A stretch of 64,000 bases of DNA from Streptomyces durmitorensis (GCF_023498005.1 NZ_CP097289.1:3906001-3970000); one strand, 5' to 3'. Shown: positions 1 through 7,643, numbered from the stretch's first letter. Numbers and translations: made by a program. The notes: generated by a model from the sequence alone, not told the origin.

Positions 1-543
1 GTTCCTCTCGTACGCCGCGCCGCCGAGGAACGGCAGCGCGCTCTCCACTACGCCCGACGCGTCGGCGCCCACTCCCTCGTACACGGCGCGGAAACGCTCC
101 GCGTCCTGCCGGGAGTTGGCGAGGACGACGTCCGCGCCGTGCCGCAGGAGCAGGCCGTCGGCGAGCTTCTCGTAGACGACGCCGACATAGCCGGTGACGA
201 TCACGGGACGCCGCTTCGAGGCCGCGGTCATACGGGCCAGGCCGTGCAGCACCGCCTGGACCGCGCCGCCCACGAGGGCGAGCACGATCACGTCGGGTGC
301 TTCGCGCTCCACCTCGCGCAGGAACTCGACCGCGGTGACCTCACGGAGCGAGTCCGCGCGCACCCCGACCTCTTCGAGCTGGCGGACGGTGGGCGTGGCC
401 CGGCCCCTGAGGAGGCGTCCGTCGAGGCGTGTGTCCGCTCCCTCACCCGCGAGGCGGCCCGCGGTGAGCGCACCCCATTTCCACCGGGTGTCGGAGTCGG
501 CGAGCACGGTGATCCGTGTCGTCCCGCTGTTGCTTACTGGCAC
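1..543 (-). CDS. Putative glycosyltransferase, DUF6716-like (3' part beyond window)
   Basis: The reverse strand is open from a GTG at 543 to base 1 (181 codons, no stop), so the C-terminus lies outside the window. The N-terminus reads VPVSNSGTTRITVLADSDT and continues with alternating hydrophobic segments (PDVIVLALVGGAVQAVLHGL, RPVIVTGYVGVVYEKLADGL, ADVVLANSRQDAERFRAVY) that look like Rossmann-type beta-alpha units of a GT-B glycosyltransferase. I recognise the opening as that of actinobacterial proteins annotated DUF6716 putative glycosyltransferase. It is transcribed divergently from the GT2 gene at 742, and the neighbouring polysialyltransferase-like and acyltransferase genes suggest a role in making a cell-wall glycopolymer. 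The donor and acceptor sugars cannot be read from the sequence. Confidence 0.72.
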   Translation of the reverse strand, partial: MPVSNSGTTRITVLADSDTRWKWGALTAGRLAGEGADTRLDGRLLRGRATPTVRQLEEVGVRADSLREVTAVEFLREVEREAPDVIVLALVGGAVQAVLHGLARMTAASKRRPVIVTGYVGVVYEKLADGLLLRHGADVVLANSRQDAERFRAVYEGVGADASGVVESALPFLGGAAYERN

Positions 544-679
544 AGGAAGGACGCTAGGAAGGCATTGAGATTGGCGGCCCAACTCAGGTGCAACAAACGG
601 TTAACAGCACGCCGACGAATGGCGAATCAGCCCGGGAAACCGCCGATGGGCAGGCGGGTTAACCATTCCGCCATGCGTC

Positions 680-734
680 GTTCACCTGACATCTCACCTT
701 CGGCCAAGACGAATGCCGGGCCGACACCTAACGT
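680..734 (+). promoter_or_regulatory. Candidate PHO-box direct repeats and leaderless promoter
   Basis: In the divergent gap two 11-nt units stand head to tail, GTTCACCTGAC (680-690) and ATCTCACCTTC (691-701), resembling the GTTCACC-type direct repeats bound by PhoP in Streptomyces. A TAACGT hexamer at 729-734 lies 7 nt before the GTG at 742, as in a leaderless transcript, with no good -35, which fits an activator-dependent promoter. A GGTTAACC palindrome is at 657-664. My recollection that the equivalent S. coelicolor locus is PhoP-linked supports this, but the second repeat is a weak match. Confidence 0.35.
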
Positions 735-741
735 CACCCAC

Positions 742-1719
742 GTGGTTAAGCTCTCCGTCATCGTGCCGTTCTACAACGTGCAGCAATACGCGCCCGACAC
801 CTTGAAGAGTCTGCGAGCGAACGCACGCGAAGACTTCGAATTCATTCTCGTCGACGACTGTTCGAAGGACGAGACTCCAGAGATCCTGGAGCGTGCCGCG
901 CGCGAACTGCCCGGCGCCGTCCATCTCAGACATGAGACGAACGGCGGTCTGGCGACCGCCCGCAACACGGGCCTTGACGCGGCGCGCGGCGAGTACCTCA
1001 CCTTCCTGGACGGTGACGACTGGCTCGCCCCCGGTTATTACGCGCAACTCGTGGCGTCCATCGAGCAGTTGGGCTGCGACTTCGTGCGTACCGACCATGT
1101 GCAGTGCACCGCTCGGGCCCGCTCCGTCCACCGTGTCCCGCACGGCAGGCGCGGCGTCGTCATGCCGCCGCGGGACGTCATCCTGCCCGCCGACCGGTCG
1201 ACGTCCGTCGACTACGCCTACGCCTGGGCGGGCATCTACCACCGTCGCCTGGCCGACCAGGGCCTGCTCCACTTCACGGACGGTCTGCGCACCGCGGAGG
1301 ACCGGCCGTGGATCTGGCGCCTGCACCGCGAGGCGGAATCCTTCGCCGCGGTGGGTCTGCTCGGCGTTTTCTACCGGCGCGGGGTCGCGTCGTCACTGAC
1401 GCAGATCGGTGACGTACGACAGCTCGATTTCATCCGTGCATTCGACCAGGTGGTCCGGGAAACGGCTCAGGACCGCGATGCGGACAAACTCCTGCCGAAG
1501 GCCGTCCGTACTTACTGCGCGATCATTTCCCACCATCTGGGATCCATCGAAAGGTTCGAGCCACAAGTGGCGCGGAAATTGAAGTCGCTGAGTGCGGCAG
1601 CCCTGAAGCGGATGCCGCAGGGCGTTCTCGACGACGCCCTCGACTCCATGGACATACAGCGGGCGACGCGCCTTCGCCGGCTGCGCCGGCGCCCGGTGTC
1701 GGCGGAGGTGGCCGCGTAA
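742..1719 (+). CDS. GT2-family glycosyltransferase
   Basis: Translation from GTG 742 gives VVKLSVIVPFYNVQQYAPDT, the exact N-terminus of a GT-A (family 2) domain; the open frame extends upstream but its residues look non-coding and cross the divergent gene, so I reject that extension. Motifs: nucleotide-binding FILVDDCSKDET near residue 36, NGGLATARNTG, and the metal-binding TFLDGDDWLAP near residue 87. A C-terminal helical part of about 150 residues (EDRPWIWRLHREAES and beyond) follows. The 325-aa length fits short GT2 enzymes that add one sugar to a polymer. Its TAA overlaps the ATG of the next gene (TAATG), so the three genes are translationally coupled. No Shine-Dalgarno sequence precedes the start, in line with a leaderless mRNA. 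Confidence 0.88.
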   Translation: MVKLSVIVPFYNVQQYAPDTLKSLRANAREDFEFILVDDCSKDETPEILERAARELPGAVHLRHETNGGLATARNTGLDAARGEYLTFLDGDDWLAPGYYAQLVASIEQLGCDFVRTDHVQCTARARSVHRVPHGRRGVVMPPRDVILPADRSTSVDYAYAWAGIYHRRLADQGLLHFTDGLRTAEDRPWIWRLHREAESFAAVGLLGVFYRRGVASSLTQIGDVRQLDFIRAFDQVVRETAQDRDADKLLPKAVRTYCAIISHHLGSIERFEPQVARKLKSLSAAALKRMPQGVLDDALDSMDIQRATRLRRLRRRPVSAEVAA

Positions 1720-3071
1720 TGGCGACGACGCAGATCTTCATGGCGTCCACGCTGTACGGCACCGCGACGCTCGCCGCCGCGATCGACGCCGACCGCTTCG
1801 GTCCCGCCGACCGGCGGCTGCTGCTCGTCAGCAACAACGCGGCGACCCCGGAGACGACGGTCGCCGTGGACGAGATGCCGGGCTTCGAGCGCCTGCGGGA
1901 CCGCTTCGACGACGTACGTTCCTGGAACGAGGCCATCTCCCCTTTTCACCCGGGCGGCTGGGCCCCCCGGGCGGACGACATCCCGATGTGGGAGCGGTAC
2001 ATCCGGCTCCTGTGGGACCTCGGTGACGACGACATCGAGCTGGCCGTCGAGTCGATCCAGGTCAACCCGGCCCTGGCCCTCGCGCAGATCTTCACGGGCG
2101 CGCCCGTGGACGTCTACGCGGACGGCCTGATGAGCTACGGCCCCACCCGCAACAAGATCGACCCGCTGGTCGGCACGCGGGTGCGGCGCCTCCTTCACCT
2201 GGACCTGGTGCCGGGCCTGACCCCGCTGCTGTTGACCGAGTTCGGCGTGGAGCCGGAGATCGTGCCGACCGAGGCGTTCGTGAAGGTGCTCGACCGCCTC
2301 GCCGAGGCCGATGTCGCGGACATCCCCGACATCGCCGAACCCGCCCTGCTCCTTGGCCAGTACCTCTCCGCGCTCGGCATCCTGACCGCCGAGGAAGAGG
2401 AGGAGCTGCACGTGCGCATGGTGCGCGGCGCAGCCGGACTCGGCCACACGCGCGTGGTGTTCAAGCCGCACCCGACGGCTCCGGCCCGCTGGTCGCGCAT
2501 GCTTGAGAAGGAGGCGGAGGCGATCGGCGTGGAGCTGACCGTCCTCGACTCGCCGGTCCTCGCCGAGGTCCTCTACCAGCGGATGCGCCCCGCGCTCGTC
2601 ATCGGCTGCTTCTCGACGGCGCTGCTCACCGCGTCCGCGCTGTACGGCCTGCCGGTCGCCCGCACCGGCACCGAGACGCTTCTGGAGCGGCTCGCGCCCT
2701 ACCAGAACAGCAACCGCGTCCCGGTCACCATCGTGGACGCGCTGATCCCCGACCTCGCCGACAAGGGCGCGGTCACCGGGCGGCAGCCGGGCATGCCGGT
2801 CGGCGACCTGGGCGAGCTGCTCGTCGCCGTCGGCTTCGCCATGCAGCCGCAGATCTATCCCCGTCTGCGCGGGGCCGCCGAGCGGTATCTCTCGACGCAC
2901 CTCACTCCGCACACCTGGCGCTACTTCAAGCGGCGCCGCCTCACGGCCCTCGCCCTGCCCGGAGCGCTGCCCTCGCAGCTCTCGTTCATCCCGCGCAACG
3001 CGGCCGTACGCCGGGTCGCGCGCCGCGCCCGTTCGGTCCAGCGCACCATCAAGCGGACCGCACTCGGATGA
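1719..3071 (+). CDS. Polysialyltransferase-family protein
   Basis: A 450-aa soluble protein that I recognise as the actinobacterial 'polysialyltransferase family' (GT52/GT38-like GT-B fold). It carries the two signature elements of bacterial polysialyltransferases: an acidic-G motif (DVYADGLMSYGPTRN, near residue 132) and the HP motif (RVVFKPHPTAPARW, near residue 248), followed by a conserved serine/glycine-rich stretch (VIGCFSTALLTASALYG). The start overlaps the stop of the GT2 gene and the stop overlaps the start of the acyltransferase gene, so it is the middle cistron of a tight operon. In Streptomyces such loci have been tied to teichulosonic (Kdn-containing) wall polymers; that assignment is by analogy, since no sialic or Kdn synthesis gene lies in the window. 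Confidence 0.8.
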   Translation: MATTQIFMASTLYGTATLAAAIDADRFGPADRRLLLVSNNAATPETTVAVDEMPGFERLRDRFDDVRSWNEAISPFHPGGWAPRADDIPMWERYIRLLWDLGDDDIELAVESIQVNPALALAQIFTGAPVDVYADGLMSYGPTRNKIDPLVGTRVRRLLHLDLVPGLTPLLLTEFGVEPEIVPTEAFVKVLDRLAEADVADIPDIAEPALLLGQYLSALGILTAEEEEELHVRMVRGAAGLGHTRVVFKPHPTAPARWSRMLEKEAEAIGVELTVLDSPVLAEVLYQRMRPALVIGCFSTALLTASALYGLPVARTGTETLLERLAPYQNSNRVPVTIVDALIPDLADKGAVTGRQPGMPVGDLGELLVAVGFAMQPQIYPRLRGAAERYLSTHLTPHTWRYFKRRRLTALALPGALPSQLSFIPRNAAVRRVARRARSVQRTIKRTALG

Positions 3072-4222
3072 CCTCTCCCGGAACCACGCTCCCGAAGCAC
3101 TCCCCGGGGGCGGACAAGACGGCTGCCCTCGCGCGCACGATTCCGGCCCCCGTGGCCGCCAAGCGTGCGCGGCCCCGCCTCAGAGCCCTGGACGGCCTTC
3201 GGCTCATCGCGGCCCTGATGGTCGCGGCCTACCACTACGGCGGCCGCGACGGCGAGATCAGCGAGGCCTGGGGCGGCTCGCCGCAGCTTCAATTCCCCAC
3301 CGCGCACAGCTGGTTCGCCTACGGCTGCCTGGGCGTGCAGATCTTCTTCGTCATCAGCGGCTTCGTGATCTGCATGAGCGGCTGGGGCCGTCCGCTGCGC
3401 GCGTTCTTCGCCTCACGCGCCTCGCGGCTGCTCCCCTCCTACTGGGCGGCGATCATCCTGGTGACGGCGGTCTTCGCGCTGCCCGTCGTGACGTACGAGG
3501 CGGTCTCGCCCAGCGACGCCCTGGTGAATCTGACCATGCTCCAGCAACCGCTTGGCGTGGACCGGGTGCTCGGGGTCTGCTGGACGCTCTGGGCCGAGCT
3601 GCGCTTCTACGCGCTCTTCGCGCTCTTCGTCGTCCTGCCGGGCGCGAACCGGGCCCGCGTGATCCTGTTCTGCGCGGTGTGGACCCTGGCCGCGGTCGTC
3701 GCGGAGGGTGCGAACGAGCCGCTGCTCGACCTCGTCCTCATGCCCGAGTACGCCCCCTTCTTCATCGGCGGCATCGGCATCTACCTCGTCCACCGCGACC
3801 GCAGGGACCTCACGGCCTGGGGCATCGTGGGGGTGAGCTGGCTGATCGGCCAGCACTACGCGGTCTCGCGCCTGTGGCACGCCCCGAACCCGGACTTCTT
3901 CTCCTACCGCACGTCCTTCGGGATCATCGCGGTCGTGACGGCGGGCTTCGCCGCGGTGCTCCTGATCGCCCTCGGCGCCCTGCACCGGGTCGACTGGAAG
4001 TGGCTGACGGTGGCGGGGGCCCTGACCTACCCGTTCTACCTGGTGCACGAGCACCTGGGCTGGGTGACGGTGGCCGCGCTGCACCGGGGGCTCGGGCTTC
4101 CGTCGTACGCGACCTTCGGCCTGACGATCGCGGCCATGCTGCTGCTCGCCTGGCTCCTGAACCGTTTCGTGGAGGAGCGGCTGACGCCGCTGATCCGGAA
4201 CGGGCTCATGGTTCGGAAGTGA
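3068..4222 (+). CDS. Acyltransferase family 3 membrane protein
   Basis: A 384-aa polytopic membrane protein (about ten hydrophobic segments) starting at an ATGA overlap with the previous gene. The first transmembrane region holds the family motif LDGLRLIAALMVAAYHYGG with the conserved histidine, followed by QIFFVISGFVICMSGWGR with the usual arginine patch at residues near 115-125 (FFASRASRLLPSYW). Acyltransferase_3 proteins move acyl groups from a cytosolic donor to sugars at the outer face, as in O-acetylation of exopolysaccharide or wall polymers. As last gene of the glycosyltransferase operon it most likely acylates the same polymer. A 45-residue cytosolic N-terminal extension precedes the first helix. 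Its 3' end overlaps a small reverse gene by 17 nt. Confidence 0.87.
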   Translation: MTSPGTTLPKHSPGADKTAALARTIPAPVAAKRARPRLRALDGLRLIAALMVAAYHYGGRDGEISEAWGGSPQLQFPTAHSWFAYGCLGVQIFFVISGFVICMSGWGRPLRAFFASRASRLLPSYWAAIILVTAVFALPVVTYEAVSPSDALVNLTMLQQPLGVDRVLGVCWTLWAELRFYALFALFVVLPGANRARVILFCAVWTLAAVVAEGANEPLLDLVLMPEYAPFFIGGIGIYLVHRDRRDLTAWGIVGVSWLIGQHYAVSRLWHAPNPDFFSYRTSFGIIAVVTAGFAAVLLIALGALHRVDWKWLTVAGALTYPFYLVHEHLGWVTVAALHRGLGLPSYATFGLTIAAMLLLAWLLNRFVEERLTPLIRNGLMVRK

Positions 4223-4364
4223 CTCCGTCCGCGGCGGTGTCGGCGTCCTCGTCCGCCGCCACCGCGCGGGCCACGTCCATGGCCTCGCCCATGACGACCT
4301 CGGCCTCCCCTATCGCGTCCACAAGCTCCTGGACCAACCGCTCCAGCGTCTCGCCCTCATCCAT
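4206..4364 (-). CDS. Small acidic hypothetical protein downstream of tetR
   Basis: A 52-codon frame begins with ATG at 4364, only 9 nt after the TAG of the TetR gene, and ends with TGA at 4206, overlapping the tail of the convergent acyltransferase gene. The product (MDEGETLERLVQELVDAIGE and onward) is strongly acidic and mostly helical, without a signal peptide or membrane segment. Third codon positions are nearly all G/C. I do not recognise the family. Position suggests co-transcription with the regulator. There is no convincing Shine-Dalgarno sequence, so translation may depend on coupling to tetR. Confidence 0.5.
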   Translation of the reverse strand: MDEGETLERLVQELVDAIGEAEVVMGEAMDVARAVAADEDADTAADGVTSEP

Positions 4365-4373
4365 GGGCCAAGC

Positions 4374-5030
4374 CTATGCGTGCCGGGTGTCCAGCATCGT
4401 CGCCCCGATCCCGGCGACCACAGCGGCGAGGCCCTTCTCGAACCCCGCGTCGTAGTCGCGGAACATTTCGTCCCCGGCCGCCGAGGCGAGCGGATACGCG
4501 GCGAGCCGCTGCGCGCGGGCCTCCAGGTCGTAGCCGCCCCCCTCCTTCGCGGGGTCGGGGCCCATCGACTGCTCCTCGATCACGTAGCCGATCGTGTAGC
4601 TGTACCCCGTGAGCCAGGCGCGGGCCGCGCCGCCCGGCGTGAAGCCCCCCGCCGTGAGCATGCGCAGGTGCGCCTCCATGGGGGCGGCGTACGACATGTC
4701 CGTGAAGCGCGTACCGCTGTAGACCTTCGCGCCGTCGCGGTACCTCAGCAGGTGCCGCCGCAGGCCGCGCATCGCGGCGGCGAAGGCGGTCGGCCAGTCG
4801 GCGTCCGGTACCGCCTCCGCCGCGAGCTCGTCGTTCATGCGCCGCAGCATCTCCGTCGCCATCTCGTCGAGCAGCGCCTGCTTGTCCTTGAAATGCCAGT
4901 ACAGAGCGGGCGCCTTGACGTCCAGCTCCTTGGCGATGGCGCGCAGGGAGAGCCCGTCGAGGCCCGTCTCGTTCAGGAGCTTCAGGGCGGTGCGCGCCAC
5001 GCGGGTGCGGTCCAGGGGTGTCGTAGCCAC
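4374..5030 (-). CDS. TetR/AcrR-family repressor (TetR_C subgroup)
   Basis: A 218-aa regulator starting at GTG 5030. Residues 8-55 form the HTH (TRVARTALKLLNETGLDGLS, then LRAIAKELDVKAPALYWHFK), with the APALYWHFKDKQALLDEMA segment typical of tetracycline-repressor-like proteins; the rest is the helical ligand-binding domain. It is divergent from an FAD monooxygenase, with two palindromes (5040-5052 and 5074-5088) in the 70-nt gap. The arrangement is the classical one of a ligand-released repressor controlling both itself and an adjacent flavin monooxygenase that modifies an aromatic or antibiotic-like ligand. The ligand is unknown. Confidence 0.9.
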   Translation of the reverse strand: MATTPLDRTRVARTALKLLNETGLDGLSLRAIAKELDVKAPALYWHFKDKQALLDEMATEMLRRMNDELAAEAVPDADWPTAFAAAMRGLRRHLLRYRDGAKVYSGTRFTDMSYAAPMEAHLRMLTAGGFTPGGAARAWLTGYSYTIGYVIEEQSMGPDPAKEGGGYDLEARAQRLAAYPLASAAGDEMFRDYDAGFEKGLAAVVAGIGATMLDTRHA

Positions 5031-5039
5031 CTTGACAAT

Positions 5040-5052
5040 TTAACACCGTTAA
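5040..5052. promoter_or_regulatory. TetR operator O1 (palindrome)
   Basis: TTAACACCGTTAA is a 5-3-5 inverted repeat. It lies between a candidate -35 (TTGACA, 5032-5037) and -10 (CAGGCT, 5057-5062) for the monooxygenase gene and 10 nt from the tetR start codon, so binding there would block both directions. It matches O2 in both half-sites. Confidence 0.75.
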
Positions 5053-5073
5053 GCGCAGGCTCCGGGCATGGCA

Positions 5074-5088
5074 CTTAACAGCGTTAAG
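5074..5088. promoter_or_regulatory. TetR operator O2 (palindrome)
   Basis: CTTAACAGCGTTAAG is a perfect 6-3-6 inverted repeat with the same half-site (TTAAC/GTTAA) as O1, centre to centre 35 bp away. It sits between the putative transcription start and the ribosome binding site of the monooxygenase gene. Confidence 0.78.
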
Positions 5089-5100
5089 GACGGAGCCGTC

Positions 5101-6561
5101 ATGGCTGTCATGACCGACGTACTGATCGTGGGCGCCGGACCCACGGGCCTGACCCTCGCCTGCGACCTCGCTCGACGCGGCGTGGACGCCCTGGTCGTCG
5201 AGCGGGCCGACACCCTCTTCCCCGGCTCCCGCGGCAAGGGCATCCAGCCCCGCACCCAGGAGGTCTTCGACGACCTCGGGGTCATCGAGGCGGCCGAGGC
5301 GGCGGGCGGCCCCTACCCGGTCGGCATGGTCTGGCAGGACGGCGAGCGGCAGGGCGAGCACCGGATGTTCGAGGAGAGTGAGCCGACCCCGGACGCCCCG
5401 TACGACCGGCCGCTGATGCTCCCCCAGTGGCGCACGCAGGAGATCCTCCACGCCCGCCTGCGCGAACTCGGCGGCGCGGAGATCGAGTTCGGCGCCGCAC
5501 TGACCGGCCTCGCGCAGGACGAGGAGGGCGTCACCGCCCGGCTCGCGGACGGCAGGACGGTCCGCGCCGCCTACGCCGTGGCGGCCGACGGCGGCCGTTC
5601 GACCGTGCGCGCGGCGCTCGGCATCGGCATGACGGGCGAGACCGTCGACCCGAACCCGATCCTGGTGGCCGACGTCCGCATCCCCGCCCTGGACCGCGAC
5701 AACTGGCACATGTTCCCGCCCGCCGCCGACGGCGGGGGCTTCCTGGCGATCTGCCCGCTGTCGGGCACCCCGGACTTCCAGCTGACGGCCCAGTTCACGG
5801 ACGGGACCGCCCCCGACACCTCGCTCGAAGGCGTACGCAAAGTCGTCGCCGCCCGTACGCACCTGGCCGCCGACGAGGTGACCGAGGTGCGCTGGGCCTC
5901 CGACTTCCGGCCGCGCGCGGCGATGGCGGACCGGTTCCGCGCAGGCCGCGTGTTCCTGGCCGGCGACGCGGCGCACGTGCACTCACCCGCGGGCGGCCAG
6001 GGCCTGAACACCAGCGTGCAGGACGCGTACAACCTGGGCTGGAAGCTGGGCGCGGTCCTGCGGGGCGGCGCCCCCGACGCACTCCTCGACACGTACGAGG
6101 CCGAGCGGCTGCCCAACGCCGCGCAGATGCTGGGCCTTTCCACCCGCATCCACCGGGGCGAGGAGCGGCGCGGGGAGGCCACCCGCCAGCTGGGCCTCGG
6201 CTACCGGGACAGCTCCCTGTCGGTGGAGACCCGCACGGACCTCCCGGACGAGGCGCTGCGGGCGGGCGACCGAGCACCGGACGGGCCGTGCGGCGCGGGA
6301 CGGCTCTTCGACGCGTTCAGGGGACCGCACTGCACACTGCTCGCGGTCGGCACGGATGCCGAACTGCCTTCGCTGGACGAGGAGTTGGTGCACGTACACC
6401 GCGTCGATGCCTACGCGCCCTACGGCAAGGGCCTCTTCCTGGTGCGCCCGGACGGGTACGTCGGCTGGGCGGGCGAGGACGCGAGGGGCCTGACCGACTA
6501 CGTCAGGCTGATCCGCCAGGACAACTCATCCGCGAAGACAGTTGACCTCAAGCAAACTTGA
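5101..6561 (+). CDS. FAD-dependent aromatic monooxygenase (PHBH/TetX/Rox-like)
   Basis: A 486-aa class A flavoprotein monooxygenase. The N-terminal dinucleotide motif is VLIVGAGPTGLTLACDLARR; the middle has the DG motif (AVAADGGRSTVRAALG) and the FAD-ribityl GD motif (RVFLAGDAAHVHSPAGGQGL, followed by NTSVQDAYNLGWKLGAVLRG). A C-terminal thioredoxin-like region (LFDAFRGPHCTLLAVG) is typical of the rifampicin/anthracycline/tetracycline-modifying and polyketide hydroxylases. I take ATG 5101 because GGAG at 5092-5095 precedes it; an in-frame ATG at 5068 lies upstream of operator O2. It uses NADPH and O2 to hydroxylate or inactivate an aromatic substrate, probably the ligand of the divergent TetR protein. 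Its stop codon falls inside the SoxR-type box of the next gene. Confidence 0.88.
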   Translation: MAVMTDVLIVGAGPTGLTLACDLARRGVDALVVERADTLFPGSRGKGIQPRTQEVFDDLGVIEAAEAAGGPYPVGMVWQDGERQGEHRMFEESEPTPDAPYDRPLMLPQWRTQEILHARLRELGGAEIEFGAALTGLAQDEEGVTARLADGRTVRAAYAVAADGGRSTVRAALGIGMTGETVDPNPILVADVRIPALDRDNWHMFPPAADGGGFLAICPLSGTPDFQLTAQFTDGTAPDTSLEGVRKVVAARTHLAADEVTEVRWASDFRPRAAMADRFRAGRVFLAGDAAHVHSPAGGQGLNTSVQDAYNLGWKLGAVLRGGAPDALLDTYEAERLPNAAQMLGLSTRIHRGEERRGEATRQLGLGYRDSSLSVETRTDLPDEALRAGDRAPDGPCGAGRLFDAFRGPHCTLLAVGTDAELPSLDEELVHVHRVDAYAPYGKGLFLVRPDGYVGWAGEDARGLTDYVRLIRQDNSSAKTVDLKQT

Positions 6562-6572
6562 GGTTCTACCTT
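6542..6572 (+). promoter_or_regulatory. SoxR-type (MerR-family) box with 19-bp promoter spacer
   Basis: CCTCAAGCAAACTTGAGG (6546-6563) is a perfect 7-4-7 inverted repeat, extended to 8-4-8 by A and T, and has the same half-sites as the Escherichia coli soxS SoxR box. It is embedded between TTGACC (-35, 6542-6547) and TACCTT (-10, 6567-6572) with a 19-bp spacer, the hallmark of MerR-activated promoters. The predicted start of transcription is about 6579, the ATG of the MarR gene, so the mRNA would be leaderless. The stop codon of the upstream monooxygenase is inside the palindrome. Confidence 0.75.
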
Positions 6573-6578
6573 CAGGGC

Positions 6579-7043
6579 ATGGACACTTTCACGTACTCCC
6601 ACAGCGACGAAGACCTCATCGACCAGCCCATCGGCTACTGGGCATCGGCCGCGGGTGAGGCCGTCGTCCACCACATCCGCACCATGCTCGCCGAGTCCGG
6701 GCTCACCCAGCCCGAGTGGTGGATCCTGAACCAGATCGTCGCCGACGACGGCCGCGACAAGGCGGCCGTGCTCGCCACTCTGCGCGGCTACCTGAACGTG
6801 GGCGACGGCTCCCTGCAGCACGACATCCGCGCCCTGCACGAGCGCGGCCTGCTCACCGAGGACGCCGACGGCCGCCTCCGCATCACCGATGAGGGCCGCA
6901 CCCTGCGGGACAACACCGCCCTGCGCCAGCAGAAGACCCGGGACCAGATCCACCAGGGCATCCCTGAGGAGGAGTACATCCGCACCCTCAAGGTCCTCCA
7001 GCGCATGATCCACAACGTGGGCGGGTCGGCCTGGCACCACTGA
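6579..7043 (+). CDS. MarR-like winged-helix regulator
   Basis: A 154-aa protein, MDTFTYSHSDEDLIDQPIGY onward. Residues about 45-115 form a winged helix (EWWILNQIVADDG, then GSLQHDIRALHERGLLTEDA and the wing DGRLRITDEGR), followed by a long C-terminal helix, the usual MarR dimer architecture. The ATG at 6579 is preferred because it coincides with the expected start point of the SoxR-type promoter immediately upstream; the frame is open further upstream but would run through the -10 element. Its location suggests that it is induced by a MerR-family sensor of redox-active or toxic compounds. The target genes are not evident; it may act on the upstream monooxygenase or elsewhere. Confidence 0.8.
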   Translation: MDTFTYSHSDEDLIDQPIGYWASAAGEAVVHHIRTMLAESGLTQPEWWILNQIVADDGRDKAAVLATLRGYLNVGDGSLQHDIRALHERGLLTEDADGRLRITDEGRTLRDNTALRQQKTRDQIHQGIPEEEYIRTLKVLQRMIHNVGGSAWHH

Positions 7044-7064
7044 GGCCTGCCCCTCCCGGATCGG

Positions 7065-7643
7065 TCAGTCGCCGTCCAGGAGGGTGTCCACGGGCAGGTC
7101 GAGGGTGACGCCCACGGACGGGGGGACGGGGACGGACTGGCCGCGCTTGTAGCGGGAGCAGGTCACGTACTCGTCCCCGTCGGGGTCCGAGTACACCAGC
7201 ACCTCGTCGTGCTTCCGGTCGACGACGACGTATACGGGAATGCCCGTCCTGGCGTAGGTCTCGACCTTCGTGACCAGTTCGTCGGCCCGGTTGGACGATG
7301 TCACTTCCATGACCAGGCGGAACACATGCGGGGCGTAGCAGTTCTTCTCGACGACCTCGTCTTTGTAGTCCACGTCGACGATGGACAGGTCGGGCACCGC
7401 AAAGTCGTCAGGGCCGGTCGGCAGCCAGAGGCCGATGCCCTGCACATGGCGGAGCCCCGCCTCCCGGGCCCCAGCCTTGTAAAGCTCCACGGTGAGCCAG
7501 GACAAGGTGTCCTGGTGCTGACCATCCGGCGGCGGTGTCACAACAATGCTCCCGTTGAGGATCTCCACCCGGTGTCCGGGCAGCTCTTCCCAGAGGCGGT
7601 CGGCAGCATCGGCGAGCGACGTCTCATGCATTATCACGGCCAT
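7065..7643 (-). CDS. Uma2-family (DUF820) PD-(D/E)XK-fold protein
   Basis: A 192-aa protein with the Uma2 signature: HRVEILNGSIVVTPPPDGQHQ at the start, then the nuclease-like core PDLSIVDVDY, RLVMEVTSSNRADELVTKVETYA and GIPVYVVVDRKHDEVLVY, supplying the acidic, E-x-S and K-bearing positions of a PD-(D/E)XK fold. ATG 7643 is supported by an excellent Shine-Dalgarno sequence (AAAGGAGG, 6 nt away). Uma2 proteins are very numerous in cyanobacteria and Streptomyces, and their substrate is not known. A paralogue lies at 26614. Convergent with the MarR gene, with 21 nt between stops. Confidence 0.88.
   Translation of the reverse strand: MAVIMHETSLADAADRLWEELPGHRVEILNGSIVVTPPPDGQHQDTLSWLTVELYKAGAREAGLRHVQGIGLWLPTGPDDFAVPDLSIVDVDYKDEVVEKNCYAPHVFRLVMEVTSSNRADELVTKVETYARTGIPVYVVVDRKHDEVLVYSDPDGDEYVTCSRYKRGQSVPVPPSVGVTLDLPVDTLLDGD

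Noticed and set aside
139..741. N-terminal extension of the GT2 glycosyltransferase
   Set aside because: Residues before GTG 742 are low-quality and antisense to the divergent glycosyltransferase gene; the family begins at VKLSVIVPFYN.
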